From: an uncultured Bacteroides sp.
GTDB taxonomy: Bacteria; Bacteroidota; Bacteroidia; Bacteroidales; Bacteroidaceae
Reading direction: 5' to 3'
NCBI GenBank assembly: GCA_900553185.1
Contig: USCT01000001.1
Coordinates: 124,001-188,000 of the forward strand
Length of the DNA: 64,000 nt
Positions 1 to 8,969 of this stretch are shown here, piece by piece (within the stretch, counting starts at the first letter, position 1; each line of letters opens with the position of its first letter). The notes below the pieces were generated by a model, which was not told the origin of the DNA, searched no databases, and saw nothing but the letters and a program-made list of their open reading frames with translations. Made by a program: the position numbers and the translations under genes.

Positions 1-1678
1 CTACCGGAGCGATACCATTGGGGCGGAGCAGTGCCAAAGTCGTATACGAATCGATACCTCCCAGATTGCCTGTGGTACCGTATCCTACACGGAGTTTCAG
101 GTTGTCGATGACTGGCAGGGCTTTCATGAAATTTTCCTGAGTAATGTTCCAGGCCGCCGAAACAGAAGGAAAGACTCCCCATTTGTTATTGGCTCCGAAT
201 TTGGATGAGGCATCGGCACGTAAATTGAGTGTGAGGATATATTTTTCCTCGTAGGTATAGTTCGCACGCCCCAGAAAGGAGGTCAGAGTAGGTTCGTCGT
301 AATAGGAACCGGTTCCTTCCCATGGGCGGAGAGCTCCGCTCTGCAGGTTATTGTAGCCGAGAAAATTATTGGAAAAGTTGGTGACCGTGGTATGGAAACC
401 TGAATAGGTCTCTTTCGAAAGTTCACTAAGTCCCAGCAGGTCAATGAAGTGTTTACCTGCTTTTTTGTTATAAGTGATCATCAGGTTCCCAAGCAAGGCG
501 TCCGAACGATGACTGCCTCGGTAGGCTTGTCCTTTTGCCCAGACGAAAGTCGGCAAATACTGTTTGTCTTCTGAAGTATTATAGGTATATGAGCCGAATA
601 ATATCAGTTTTAGATCGGTCAGTAAGTTGAGTGTCAGTTTGGCGTGCGCACCAAAATATGCCGCTTCTCCTTTGTTGTCTACTTCCATCCAGGCCAGTGG
701 GTTGGTTATTTGGCTGGCAGCGGTTATCTGGTCCCACGAACCGGTAGACGGATTTTTGAAATTTGGAAAAGTCGGGTTAAAGGTTGCGGCCGAATAGAAG
801 GTTTTCTGCAAGGCGAACAATGTCCGTTCGCGTTTGACGGATCCAAACAGTCCGAGTTCACAATTAATGAGATCGTCCAGAAGTCGTTGTGAAAGGTTCA
901 TGTTCGAGGTGAAAAGTTTCATGGATTCATTGTCAATGATTCCTTTGCGATCGATGTATCCCAATGATACACGATAGCTTGACCTGTCTCCTCCACCGTA
1001 GAAAGCTACGTTGTGATTTTGTTGCAGACCGGTTTGCTCTATTTCTTTCTGAAAGTCGGTGTTATAGCCACGGTCCAGAATTGATACGCCGTTTTCTTTC
1101 GCTGTTTTCCGAAAGGCATTTCCGTCCAGCATGTCGATGTGCTTGTAGGCATGAGCGATACCGAAGCTTCCACTATAGTTCATACGGGTTTTTCCGGAGA
1201 TTCCTTTTTTGGTAGTGATATTGATGACTCCGGAGGCTCCTCGTGAACCGTATTGAGCTGTTTCGGCTGCATCTTTCAGGATAGTGAAGGTTTCGATGTC
1301 GGTAGGATAAATGGAAGTAAGCATGGTAAGATCACCCAGTACTCCATCTACGATAATCAGTGGTTCGTTTCCGCTGGTAATGGAAGTTGTACCTCGCATT
1401 CGTACGGATTCCAGTGCTGCTGTTCCATTGTTGCTTTTCTGGATGGTAAGTCCGGCTACCCTTCCTTGAATAGCTTCCAGCGGGTTGGTAATCTGTTCCT
1501 TGTTCATCTGTCTTTCCGTTATCTGTTCTACCAGTCCGGAGAGATTCTTGAGATTTCCTACGGCATATCCTACGTTGACTATAGAGTCTTTGGAAGATTC
1601 TGTTTCTGTCTGGTCATTTTGTGCAGATACCGACAGGAAGCCCGATAGGGCCAGTGTGCAGCATAACAGGTGTTTCAT
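1..1678 (-). CDS. SusC/RagA-family TonB-linked outer membrane protein (partial)
   Basis: The reading frame is open from an ATG at 1678 to the left edge; about 559 residues are visible and the C-terminal beta-strands lie outside the window. It starts with a signal peptide (MKHLLCCTLALSG, ending near SVSAQN). A TonB plug follows, with the SusC-type motifs NPLEAIQGRVAGLTI, MRGTTSI, PLIIVDGV, ILKDAAETAQYGSRGASGV and ITTKKG at about residues 60-160. The N-terminal carboxypeptidase-regulatory-like domain that usually precedes the plug is absent: the signal peptide leads almost directly into the plug. The family imports oligosaccharides or peptides with a SusD lipoprotein, which would lie beyond the left edge. 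The substrate cannot be told from here. A stem-loop sits at the predicted 5' end of its mRNA. Confidence 0.88.
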   Translation of the reverse strand, partial: MKHLLCCTLALSGFLSVSAQNDQTETESSKDSIVNVGYAVGNLKNLSGLVEQITERQMNKEQITNPLEAIQGRVAGLTIQKSNNGTAALESVRMRGTTSITSGNEPLIIVDGVLGDLTMLTSIYPTDIETFTILKDAAETAQYGSRGASGVINITTKKGISGKTRMNYSGSFGIAHAYKHIDMLDGNAFRKTAKENGVSILDRGYNTDFQKEIEQTGLQQNHNVAFYGGGDRSSYRVSLGYIDRKGIIDNESMKLFTSNMNLSQRLLDDLINCELGLFGSVKRERTLFALQKTFYSAATFNPTFPNFKNPSTGSWDQITAASQITNPLAWMEVDNKGEAAYFGAHAKLTLNLLTDLKLILFGSYTYNTSEDKQYLPTFVWAKGQAYRGSHRSDALLGNLMITYNKKAGKHFIDLLGLSELSKETYSGFHTTVTNFSNNFLGYNNLQSGALRPWEGTGSYYDEPTLTSFLGRANYTYEEKYILTLNLRADASSKFGANNKWGVFPSVSAAWNITQENFMKALPVIDNLKLRVGYGTTGNLGGIDSYTTLALLRPNGIAPV

Positions 1679-1803
1679 AGTCTTTGTTTTTAGGTTTATA
1701 AGGTTTACTGAAGGTTTTATTTTCCTGTAAAAATGGATAATCCTTTGTATCGGATAAATATAAAACGTCTGTCTGTTTTATTTTGTTTCTGTATAAAGCA
1801 AGA

Positions 1804-1854
1804 AAACGACAGGTCGTGTCGGTTTCTGACACCCCTGTCGTTTAAACAAAGATA
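1804..1854 (-). promoter_or_regulatory. Promoter -7 box plus 5'-terminal mRNA stem-loop of the SusC gene
   Basis: The minus strand reads TATCTTTG at 1854-1847, a match to the Bacteroides -7 consensus, with a plausible -33 (TTGG, 19 bases away). Directly downstream, where transcription should start, is a hairpin: AAACGACAGG (1804-1813) pairs perfectly with CCTGTCGTTT (1834-1843), and GTGTC (1816-1820) pairs with GACAC (1828-1832) further in. It lies about 126 bases before the ATG and has no U-tract, so it is not an ordinary terminator. The rest of the gap from 1679 to 2201 holds the sulfotransferase operon terminator and no convincing gene. Confidence 0.6.
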
Positions 1855-2080
1855 ATAAAATAAAGTGAGAATTCCAATGAAAGTTCCTTTTTTGACGTGG
1901 TTTTTAGATGGTTGGAAACTGGGAATTATACAAATACAATTTGATGAACAGTAAAATTTTATTTTTTTTCAGGAGCTGGTAATTCCTTTTGAAAAATAGC
2001 TTTTCTCTTCCGGTATGTCAGAATGAAAAAGTCAATCTGGAAGAGAATCGTTTGTTTGATGATGGATGGAATGGATATAA

Positions 2081-2134
2081 AAAATAATCCGTCAGCAGGG
2101 ATGGAGTTCCATGAATCTGCCGGCGGATTATTTT
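2081..2134 (-). terminator. Terminator of the sulfate activation/sulfotransferase operon
   Basis: AAAATAATCCG (2081-2091) pairs with CGGATTATTTT (2124-2134), with an inner GCAG/CTGC stem. Read on the minus strand it follows the sulfotransferase stop codon by about 70 bases and ends in a T-rich tail. Confidence 0.65.
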
Positions 2135-2201
2135 ATGCAGGTTATTCAGACGACGTTTTTTTTGTCTGGATGCAATTCGAATGGGTTCTCAGGCTTTGTT
2201 G

Positions 2202-3308
2202 TCAGAGCTGATAGTTCCATTGTTCCAGGGCAAATCCCCAATGTTTTTCTACCAGTTCCACGGTTTCCGGTTTATACTGGTATTTGTTTTTCTTATAACC
2301 TTTCTTTTTGTTTACGTAAGCTTCGATGGCCGGACGTGCCTCTTCGAATCCCGGTAACGAAAGTTTCCGGTAGATATCCTGTGTCATATCGAACGCGTTC
2401 TTTTCGTAATCTTCGAAACGGACTTCCACCAGATTGCCTTCCGGAATGAATTTCTTGTCGGCTTCGTATTTGTGATACAGCTTGGCATAAATTGAGAGGA
2501 TGTTCTCCTGGAGTTCCTCGTTACTGATGTCCTGAAGCTTCAGGGGCTGGATGGTATTGGTAAAGAAGCTGCGGGTAGATTCGAATACCGTATACGGGTT
2601 TCGCATCAGGTAGATGAACTTGGCGTTCGGGAACATTTTGACCAGTTCTTTTACGCGGCCGGTGTGTGGCGGATTCTTGCTCAGGAACTGGGTGCCGTGT
2701 GTGTTCCACAAGGAAATCTTGATCAGTTTGGTAAAGGTTTCTTCGAATATTTTCAGTTCAGCGTCGCTGATGTCGTCAAAGAGCAGGTATTTGTCGGCAT
2801 ATTCCTGCATGTATCTGGGCAGGAACCAGAAGTTGTAATACGTATAAGGCATCATGTTGGCCAGTGCGAATTCTTCTTCTTGTGGAAGGTCGACGGCCAG
2901 TTCCATGTTGTCGGTCGGGCGTTTGTCCGGCATGAGCCAGCTCATGTTCTTTTTAAAGAACGGTTGTCCCCACATCATCAGGTGAGGGAATACCGTCTGA
3001 TAAGTGGTGTTGTAGCCAAAATGCTTGTCGCAGGAGAAAACATTGTGCATGAAAGTAGTGCCGCTGCGCCAGTGTCCCAAGATGAATACGGGATCGTGTT
3101 CCAGCGGTTTGTCGGCCAGCAATTTTTCATAACGTTTGTCCTGCAGGGGAACCAGGGTAGACAACAGACGGCATACGGCCTTGGTCAGGCGGTATTTGCC
3201 CTTGTACGCCGGGTCGATGGTACGTCCGGCAGTGATTTGTTTGAAGGTTGTCCAGTCGGCTCCCACCAGCGTATTGATGGGGAGTTTATTAAATTCAAGT
3301 AGTCCCAT
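2202..3308 (-). CDS. PAPS-dependent sulfotransferase (gut Bacteroidetes steroid-SULT type)
   Basis: This 368-residue cytosolic protein belongs to the sulfotransferase superfamily and transfers the sulfonyl group of PAPS to an acceptor hydroxyl. The 5'-phosphosulfate loop GHWRSGTT is at 78-85 and the 3'-phosphate-binding motif RNPYTVFES at 236-244. The EEEFAL segment near 145-150 is an acidic motif typical of this subgroup. It is the last gene of an operon that makes PAPS (cysD, cysN, cysC) and removes PAP (cysQ). From memory, the equivalent B. thetaiotaomicron gene, BT_0416, sits in the same kind of cluster and sulfonates cholesterol and other steroids. Family and PAPS use are secure; the steroid acceptor is inferred from context. 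Confidence 0.88.
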   Translation of the reverse strand: MGLLEFNKLPINTLVGADWTTFKQITAGRTIDPAYKGKYRLTKAVCRLLSTLVPLQDKRYEKLLADKPLEHDPVFILGHWRSGTTFMHNVFSCDKHFGYNTTYQTVFPHLMMWGQPFFKKNMSWLMPDKRPTDNMELAVDLPQEEEFALANMMPYTYYNFWFLPRYMQEYADKYLLFDDISDAELKIFEETFTKLIKISLWNTHGTQFLSKNPPHTGRVKELVKMFPNAKFIYLMRNPYTVFESTRSFFTNTIQPLKLQDISNEELQENILSIYAKLYHKYEADKKFIPEGNLVEVRFEDYEKNAFDMTQDIYRKLSLPGFEEARPAIEAYVNKKKGYKKNKYQYKPETVELVEKHWGFALEQWNYQL

Positions 3309-3347
3309 TTCTTTAATTGATAATTGAAAAACTCAGCTTGTCGATTT

Positions 3348-4859
3348 TTAATTTTTAACTATTAATTCAATAGCGTATCCCTGACGTTCCAGTTCTTTTA
3401 CGGCCCGTTCGATGGCATCATAGTGTTCGGGAGCGATTCCCAGTTTCGGCAGGTTGAGGACAGGCAGTTCCATCTGGTTGTGCATGTCTTTGTCGTCTAC
3501 CTGGTTGATGATCATACCTACGGCACTGGTATTGTTGCTGATCGGGTCGATCAGAATGAATGAGCCGGTAGCCTTGTTCTGGGTATAAGGATCGAAAAAC
3601 AGTTCCTTGGAAGAAGTCAGTACTACGTGGGCAATCTGGTTGAGCTGCATGGGGACATCTTCTTTCTTCAGGCGTCCGTTTTCTACAGACAGGTGTTCCA
3701 TGGTGTTGATATCCACTTTATACTTGATGCTGTCGATGCGTGTACGGCTGGTGTTGGTCGTCTGTTTCAGGAAGAAAGATTTTTCCATGTCCATCTTCTC
3801 TTCGTCCATCCATACCAGCATGGCCTCGAAGTTGCGGCCTGTCAGCGGCATGTTGTCGGGATGTACCAGCATTTCACCGCGGGAAACATCGATTTCGTCT
3901 TCCAGCGTCAGGGTAACAGACATCGGCGGGAAAGCATAGTCGAGTTCGCCGTCGTAGGTGACGATACTTTTTATGTGCGATTTCTTGCCGGAAGGCAATG
4001 CCATTACTTCATCGCCCTTGTGGATGACTCCGGAGGCTACCTTGCCGCAGAAGCCGCGGAAGTCGAGGTTCGGGCGGAGTACATATTGTACCGGATAGCG
4101 GAAATCTTTCAGGTTATGGTCGTTGCCGATATGTACGGTTTCGAGGAATTCCAGCAGGGAAGGCCCTTCGTACCAGGGAGTACGGTCGGATTTCTCTACT
4201 ACGTTGTCACCTTCGAGGGCAGAAAGCGGAATACATTGTACGTCGGGAACGCCCAGCGGAGTGATGAAAGCTGTATAGTCGGCTACAATCTTGTCGAACA
4301 CGTCCTTGGAGTAATCTACCAGGTCCATCTTGTTGACGGCCAATACCACGTGCTTGATACCCAGTAGGGATACCAGATACGTATGGCGGCGGGTCTGGGT
4401 GATGACACCCGTGCGGGCGTCGACCAGGATGACGGCCAGGTTGGCGGTAGATCCGCCGGTAATCATGTTGCGGGTATATTGTTCGTGTCCCGGAGTATCG
4501 GCAATGATGAATTTGCGGTTGTTGGTAGAGAAATAACGGTAAGCCACATCGATGGTGATACCTTGTTCGCGTTCGGCTTTCAGTCCGTCCAGAAGCAGTG
4601 CATAGTCGATGTGTTCGCCGGCATTACCCATGCGTTTGCTGTCACGTTCCAGGGCATCGAGCTGGTCCTCATACAATTTCTTACTATCGAAAAGCAGACG
4701 CCCGATGAGGGTGGACTTTCCGTCGTCTACTGAACCTGCCGTGAGAAAACGGAGCAGGTCCTTCTGTTCGTCTTTCTTCAGGAATTCTTCGATGGACATC
4801 TTGCCTCTGGCTTCTCCTTCCATCGGGTTTCCTGACTTGCTTTTATCTAAATGTTCCAT
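3348..4859 (-). CDS. cysN: Sulfate adenylyltransferase subunit 1 (GTPase)
   Basis: CysN is the regulatory GTPase that, with CysD, makes adenosine 5'-phosphosulfate from ATP and sulfate. The 503-residue protein has the G1 loop GSVDDGKST (42-50), G3 DTPGHE (120-125) and G4 NKMD (175-178), followed by two beta-barrel domains as in EF-Tu-like GTPases. Length is close to the E. coli protein (475) plus a short N-terminal tail; Met21 (MSIEEFLKK) is a possible alternative start. There is no fused APS kinase domain; cysC is separate here. It begins 12 bases after cysD and is followed after 39 bases by the sulfotransferase. Confidence 0.96.
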   Translation of the reverse strand: MEHLDKSKSGNPMEGEARGKMSIEEFLKKDEQKDLLRFLTAGSVDDGKSTLIGRLLFDSKKLYEDQLDALERDSKRMGNAGEHIDYALLLDGLKAEREQGITIDVAYRYFSTNNRKFIIADTPGHEQYTRNMITGGSTANLAVILVDARTGVITQTRRHTYLVSLLGIKHVVLAVNKMDLVDYSKDVFDKIVADYTAFITPLGVPDVQCIPLSALEGDNVVEKSDRTPWYEGPSLLEFLETVHIGNDHNLKDFRYPVQYVLRPNLDFRGFCGKVASGVIHKGDEVMALPSGKKSHIKSIVTYDGELDYAFPPMSVTLTLEDEIDVSRGEMLVHPDNMPLTGRNFEAMLVWMDEEKMDMEKSFFLKQTTNTSRTRIDSIKYKVDINTMEHLSVENGRLKKEDVPMQLNQIAHVVLTSSKELFFDPYTQNKATGSFILIDPISNNTSAVGMIINQVDDKDMHNQMELPVLNLPKLGIAPEHYDAIERAVKELERQGYAIELIVKN

Positions 4860-4871
4860 GTCGTTTCGTAA

Positions 4872-5783
4872 TTAAAAATATCCTTCACGTTTCTTTTGTT
4901 CCATACTTGCTTCCTGGTCGAAGTCGATAACACGGGTGGTACGTTCACTCTTGGTAGTGGTCATCATTTCCTCTACAATCTTTTCGATGGTATCGGCTTC
5001 GCTTTCGATGGCGCCTGTCAGCGGCCAGCATCCCAGCGTACGGAAACGGATTTTTTTCATTTCAATCTTGTCGCGGTATTTTTCCGGCAGGCGGTCGTCG
5101 TCGGGCATGATCAGCTGTCCGTCGATGTTGACTACCGGGCGTTCCTTGGCAAAGTACAGAGGTACGATCGGAATATTTTCAAGTCGGATGTATTGCCAGA
5201 TGTCAAGTTCCGTCCAGTTGCTCAGCGGGAAAACACGAATGCTTTCACCTTTCCGGATGCGGGTGTTGTAAATGTCCCAGAGTTCCGGACGCTGGTTTTT
5301 GGGATCCCACTGGTGGAATTCGTTACGGAAAGAGAAGATACGTTCCTTGGCGCGTGATTTCTCCTCGTCGCGGCGGGCACCTCCGAAGGCGGCGTCGAAT
5401 TTGTATTTGTCGAGGGCGTGGAGCAGGGCCTGTGTCTTCATCAGGTCGGTGTGTACCTTGCTTCCGTGTGTGAATGGGCCTACTCCAGCGCGGAAAGCTT
5501 CCATGTTACTTTCCACAATCAGGTTCCAGCCGTATTTCTTGGCATATTCGTCGCGGAACTGAATCATTTCCTTGAATTTCCATTTCGAGTCGATGTGCAT
5601 CAGTGGAAATGGAACTTTACCGGGAGCGAAAGCTTTCTCTGCCAGGCGTACCATGACGGAGGAATCTTTTCCGATGCTGTACAGCATCACCGGATTTTCG
5701 AATTCAGAAGCCACTTCCCGGATAATGTAGATAGACTCGGCTTCGAGTTCTTTCAGGTGGCTCAGATTATATTCTTCTTTCAT
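4872..5783 (-). CDS. cysD: Sulfate adenylyltransferase subunit 2
   Basis: This is the catalytic subunit of ATP sulfurylase, a PP-loop ATP pyrophosphatase. The loop SIGKDSSVM is at 36-44, the conserved FGGARRDEEKSRAKERIFSFR block lies mid-protein, and the C-terminus has the usual MEQKKREGYF ending. The 303-residue length is normal. It works as a complex with CysN, encoded 12 bases downstream. The 72-base gap to cysC upstream contains only a small imperfect hairpin, so co-transcription is likely. Confidence 0.97.
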   Translation of the reverse strand: MKEEYNLSHLKELEAESIYIIREVASEFENPVMLYSIGKDSSVMVRLAEKAFAPGKVPFPLMHIDSKWKFKEMIQFRDEYAKKYGWNLIVESNMEAFRAGVGPFTHGSKVHTDLMKTQALLHALDKYKFDAAFGGARRDEEKSRAKERIFSFRNEFHQWDPKNQRPELWDIYNTRIRKGESIRVFPLSNWTELDIWQYIRLENIPIVPLYFAKERPVVNIDGQLIMPDDDRLPEKYRDKIEMKKIRFRTLGCWPLTGAIESEADTIEKIVEEMMTTTKSERTTRVIDFDQEASMEQKKREGYF

Positions 5784-5855
5784 TGAGTTATGAATTATGT
5801 TGATTTTTTATTTTGTCTGTCTGCCTTTCGGCCGGAAAAGCAGATTGCAGGTGAT

Positions 5856-6461
5856 TCATTCGGCCTTTACACGGGGAAGAATCAGGTTCAGGAGCTGGTT
5901 TACCGATTCTTCTACCGATAGGCGGGAAGTATCCAGTGACAAGTCGGGATGTTCCGGAGCTTCAAACGGAGCCGAAATGCCGGTAAAGTTCTTGATCTCT
6001 CCTTTTCGTGCCTTGGCATAAAGTCCTTTTACGTCGCGTCGTTCACATTCCTCCAGCGGAGTGCTGACGTAGATTTCCAGAAAGTTTTCCTTGCCGATGA
6101 TGCGGGCAGCCATTTCGCGTATGTCGTTGTTCGGGCTGATGAAGGCGGCAATGGTGATGATACCGGTTTCCACAAACAGCTTGCCTACTTCGGCGATGCG
6201 GCGGATATTTTCTACCCGGTCTTCGGCCGAGAATCCCAGGTTGTTGTTGATACCGCTGCGTATGTTGTCTCCGTCCAGTATACGGCACAATAACCCCCGT
6301 TTCTGCAATTCTCGTTCCAGAGCGATGGCAATGGTGCTTTTTCCGGAGCCGCTCAATCCGGTAAACCAGATCATCACGCTATGCTGATGCAGGAGCGCTT
6401 CCTTATCGGTACGTCCCAGCATGCGGTCGAATATCGGATAAATATGATTTTCTGCTTGCAT
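5856..6461 (-). CDS. cysC: Adenylylsulfate (APS) kinase
   Basis: CysC phosphorylates APS at the 3' position to give PAPS, the sulfonyl donor for the sulfotransferase at the end of this operon. The Walker A loop GLSGSGKST is at 35-43, followed by the family blocks LDGDNIRSGIN, NIRRIAEVGKLF and the lid segment near DVKGLYAKARKGEIKNFTGI. The length of 201 residues is standard for a stand-alone enzyme. It lies 30 bases after the SLC13 permease gene. Confidence 0.96.
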   Translation of the reverse strand: MQAENHIYPIFDRMLGRTDKEALLHQHSVMIWFTGLSGSGKSTIAIALERELQKRGLLCRILDGDNIRSGINNNLGFSAEDRVENIRRIAEVGKLFVETGIITIAAFISPNNDIREMAARIIGKENFLEIYVSTPLEECERRDVKGLYAKARKGEIKNFTGISAPFEAPEHPDLSLDTSRLSVEESVNQLLNLILPRVKAE

Positions 6462-6491
6462 ATAATTGGTTTTGTTTTAGTTCATTGTTTT

Positions 6492-8039
6492 TTAAAAAGG
6501 CCAGATTTGCGGAATAACGAATACCGAGATCAGGAACGTGATGATGTTCAGCGGTAATCCTATCCGGACAAAATCTGTAAATTTATAGTTTCCGATACCT
6601 TGTACAATCAGGTTGGTCTGATACCCGATAGGGGTGGAGAAACTGGCCGATGCGGCCATACAGATCACCACGAAGAAAGGCATGGGATTGACTCCCAGCT
6701 GTTGCGACAGAGACAATGCCAGCGGAAAGGAAAGTGCCGCTGCCGCATTGTTCGTAATCAGTTCGGTAAAGATGTTCGTAATGATGAAAATGGCGGCCAG
6801 CAGGATGTAAGGGCCGTGGCTATGGCTCAGGTCGATGATGTATCCGGCCAGCAGGTCGGCGACTCCTGAATTTTCCATGGCTTTACTGATGGCAAAGGCA
6901 CAGGCTATGGTAATCAGAATGTCCCATGAAATGTATTTGGTATATTTCTGGGGAGGGAAGATTTTGGTCCATGCCATAATGACGGTAGTGACCGATACGA
7001 AGAAGAACATGTCCAGCTTGATCCCCGGAGGAAGCAACTCCTGTACGGCGGGTAACTCGCCTATGGTAGCACCTGCGATCATGATGAACAGAAGGGTCAG
7101 GGCAAACCAGCGTTTCTTTTTCCCGGCAGGTTCATATTCTTTGCCGTTGGCCAGCATGATGAAGACGGAAGATTCGCCCCATGTCTTGATAAAGCTGTCA
7201 TCGGCCATGACAATCAGGGTATCTCCTTCGCGGAAGCTGATCCGGTCGAAAGAAGTATAGGTGCGTCCGCTACGGCGGAGTTCTTTGATCCTTGCGCCGT
7301 AATGCCGCTCAAAGTTGAAGTCGCTGATACGTTTGTTGATACCTGGGAAACGGGGACCGATGACGGCTTCTACCGGATGAAGGGCGCTATTGTTTTCGTC
7401 GTCTTCATCCGTTGTCTTGTCCGGCCGGTCGGCAGGAAGCAGGCGTTTCGAAAAAAAGAACAGATATAGAATGCCCGCAATGGCTACGAAAATGCCGACC
7501 TTCCCCAATTCGAACATACTGAATCCTTTCAGACCGGCATCAATCATCATGCTATGTACTACCAGGTTTGTAGAAGTTCCGATCAGGGTACAGATTCCTC
7601 CTAAAATCGTGACATACGACAAGGGAATCAGAAAATACGTAGCCGGAAGCTTTACATAATTGGCCCATCGCTTGATGATGGGAGCAAAGATGACTACTAC
7701 CGGTGTATTGTTCAGAAAGGCTGAAATAAAAGCAATGGAGGGAAGAATACGGACCTGCGCCTTGAATACGGAAGTCCGTTCTTGCGGAAGTAGTTTCTTG
7801 ATAAGCTGGGTGAGGGCACCGCTTTGGCGGATACCTTCGCTGACCAGAAACAGCAATGCCACGGTAATCATACCTTTGTTGCTGAATCCTTCCAGCATTT
7901 CTTTGGGCGAAAGGATTCCGGTGCACAGAAACACGACTACCACCGAGAACAGAATCATTCCCGGACGCATCTTGTCCATGATCAGTGCGGCCAGCATACC
8001 TACCAGCGCCAGTAATACGATGATTATCTCAAAAGTCAT
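6492..8039 (-). CDS. SLC13/DASS-family anion permease, probable sulfate importer
   Basis: This 515-residue polytopic membrane protein of the divalent anion:Na+ symporter family has hydrophobic segments on both sides of a central soluble TrkA-C-type domain (about 215-290, with ISFREGDTLIVMADD). Many relatives have two TrkA-C domains; I see one. Signature helices include AFLNNTPVVVIFAPI (about 107-121) and ELITNNAAAALSFP near 430. It lies between cysQ (9-base gap) and cysC (30-base gap), so sulfate uptake for APS/PAPS synthesis is the simplest role. The substrate is inferred from context. Confidence 0.85.
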   Translation of the reverse strand: MTFEIIIVLLALVGMLAALIMDKMRPGMILFSVVVVFLCTGILSPKEMLEGFSNKGMITVALLFLVSEGIRQSGALTQLIKKLLPQERTSVFKAQVRILPSIAFISAFLNNTPVVVIFAPIIKRWANYVKLPATYFLIPLSYVTILGGICTLIGTSTNLVVHSMMIDAGLKGFSMFELGKVGIFVAIAGILYLFFFSKRLLPADRPDKTTDEDDENNSALHPVEAVIGPRFPGINKRISDFNFERHYGARIKELRRSGRTYTSFDRISFREGDTLIVMADDSFIKTWGESSVFIMLANGKEYEPAGKKKRWFALTLLFIMIAGATIGELPAVQELLPPGIKLDMFFFVSVTTVIMAWTKIFPPQKYTKYISWDILITIACAFAISKAMENSGVADLLAGYIIDLSHSHGPYILLAAIFIITNIFTELITNNAAAALSFPLALSLSQQLGVNPMPFFVVICMAASASFSTPIGYQTNLIVQGIGNYKFTDFVRIGLPLNIITFLISVFVIPQIWPF

Positions 8040-8048
8040 AATGGTTGT

Positions 8049-8855
8049 TTATTCGGCTATGAACCAGGGGTTCAACAGGTTTTCCTTGTTATATTGCAGC
8101 GGCTCCGTCTTTCCTGCCTGGTAAACTTCTTTTCCTGCGGCCCGGATAATGGCGTGTCCGGCCGCGGTATCCCATTCCATGGTGGGAGCAAAGCGCGGAT
8201 AGACATCTGCTTCACCTTCGGCTATCAGGCAAAGCTTGAGTGAGCTTCCTTTGGAAGCGGTTACTACCTGTTCGTGCTTCTGCTTCATTTCGTTTATGTA
8301 AGCTTCTGTTTCCGGGGTCAGGTGGGAACGTGAGGCTACGATCACAAAATTTTCCCGCCGGGTGGCATAAGGTAATTTTTGTGCCGAAGCTATCAGCGAA
8401 TCCAAGGTCGCATCGGGGGATAGATGGTCGATGCGGCTGAGTTTATAGGCTCCGTAAGCGCAGTCTCCGAAAAACAGTTCCTGTTTTACGGGAATATAGA
8501 TTACTCCCGCTTCGGGGATTCCTTGGCGCACATAGGCGATATTTACCGTAAACTCGCCGTTTCTTTTGATGAATTCCTTGGTCCCGTCCAGTGGGTCTAC
8601 AATCCATAATTCGTTCCAGCTCTGGCGTACTTCTACCGGAATCTGTTTTCCTTCTTCGCTGAGAAGGGGATAGGGAGTCTGTTGTAGCATACTGGCGATG
8701 ACCGCGTGTGATTTTCGGTCAGCGATGGTCAACGGTGAGTTGTCTGCTTTTTTTTCTATTTCGAAATCCGCTTTCGGATCGGTATATACGGCCATTATTT
8801 CTTTTCCGGCTTCCAGAGCGGCCCAGATGGCGGTCAGTAAGATTTCCTTGTCCAT
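8049..8855 (-). CDS. cysQ: 3'(2'),5'-bisphosphate nucleotidase
   Basis: This Mg-dependent phosphatase of the inositol monophosphatase fold hydrolyses PAP to AMP and relieves product inhibition of PAPS-using enzymes. Metal-site motifs are LLSEEGK (64-70), WIVDPLDGTKEFI (84-96) and EWDTAAGHAI near 227. The length (268) is normal. It is the first gene of the minus-strand sulfation operon. The 114-base upstream gap has only a weak -7-like element (TACTTTAC at 8887-8880), so the operon promoter is not clear. Confidence 0.94.
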   Translation of the reverse strand: MDKEILLTAIWAALEAGKEIMAVYTDPKADFEIEKKADNSPLTIADRKSHAVIASMLQQTPYPLLSEEGKQIPVEVRQSWNELWIVDPLDGTKEFIKRNGEFTVNIAYVRQGIPEAGVIYIPVKQELFFGDCAYGAYKLSRIDHLSPDATLDSLIASAQKLPYATRRENFVIVASRSHLTPETEAYINEMKQKHEQVVTASKGSSLKLCLIAEGEADVYPRFAPTMEWDTAAGHAIIRAAGKEVYQAGKTEPLQYNKENLLNPWFIAE

Positions 8856-8969
8856 AAAAAATAACTCTCTAAAAATGGTGTAAAGTAACAGCTTTTCGGG
8901 CAGTTGTCACTAGTTGATTATTCGTATTTTCTGTTCTTCAGTCGTTCTTATAACTTCTTTTAATCATTT

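Noticed and set aside
1614..1832. 72-codon minus-strand ORF in the SusC leader
   Set aside because: It begins inside the hairpin arm, is out of frame with the SusC gene and has no coding character.
2023..2211. 62-codon plus-strand ORF
   Set aside because: It runs through the terminator hairpin of the minus-strand operon and lacks a promoter.
8880..8887. TACTTTAC as promoter of the sulfation operon
   Set aside because: It differs from TAnnTTTG at two positions and has no -33 partner; noted only as a weak candidate.
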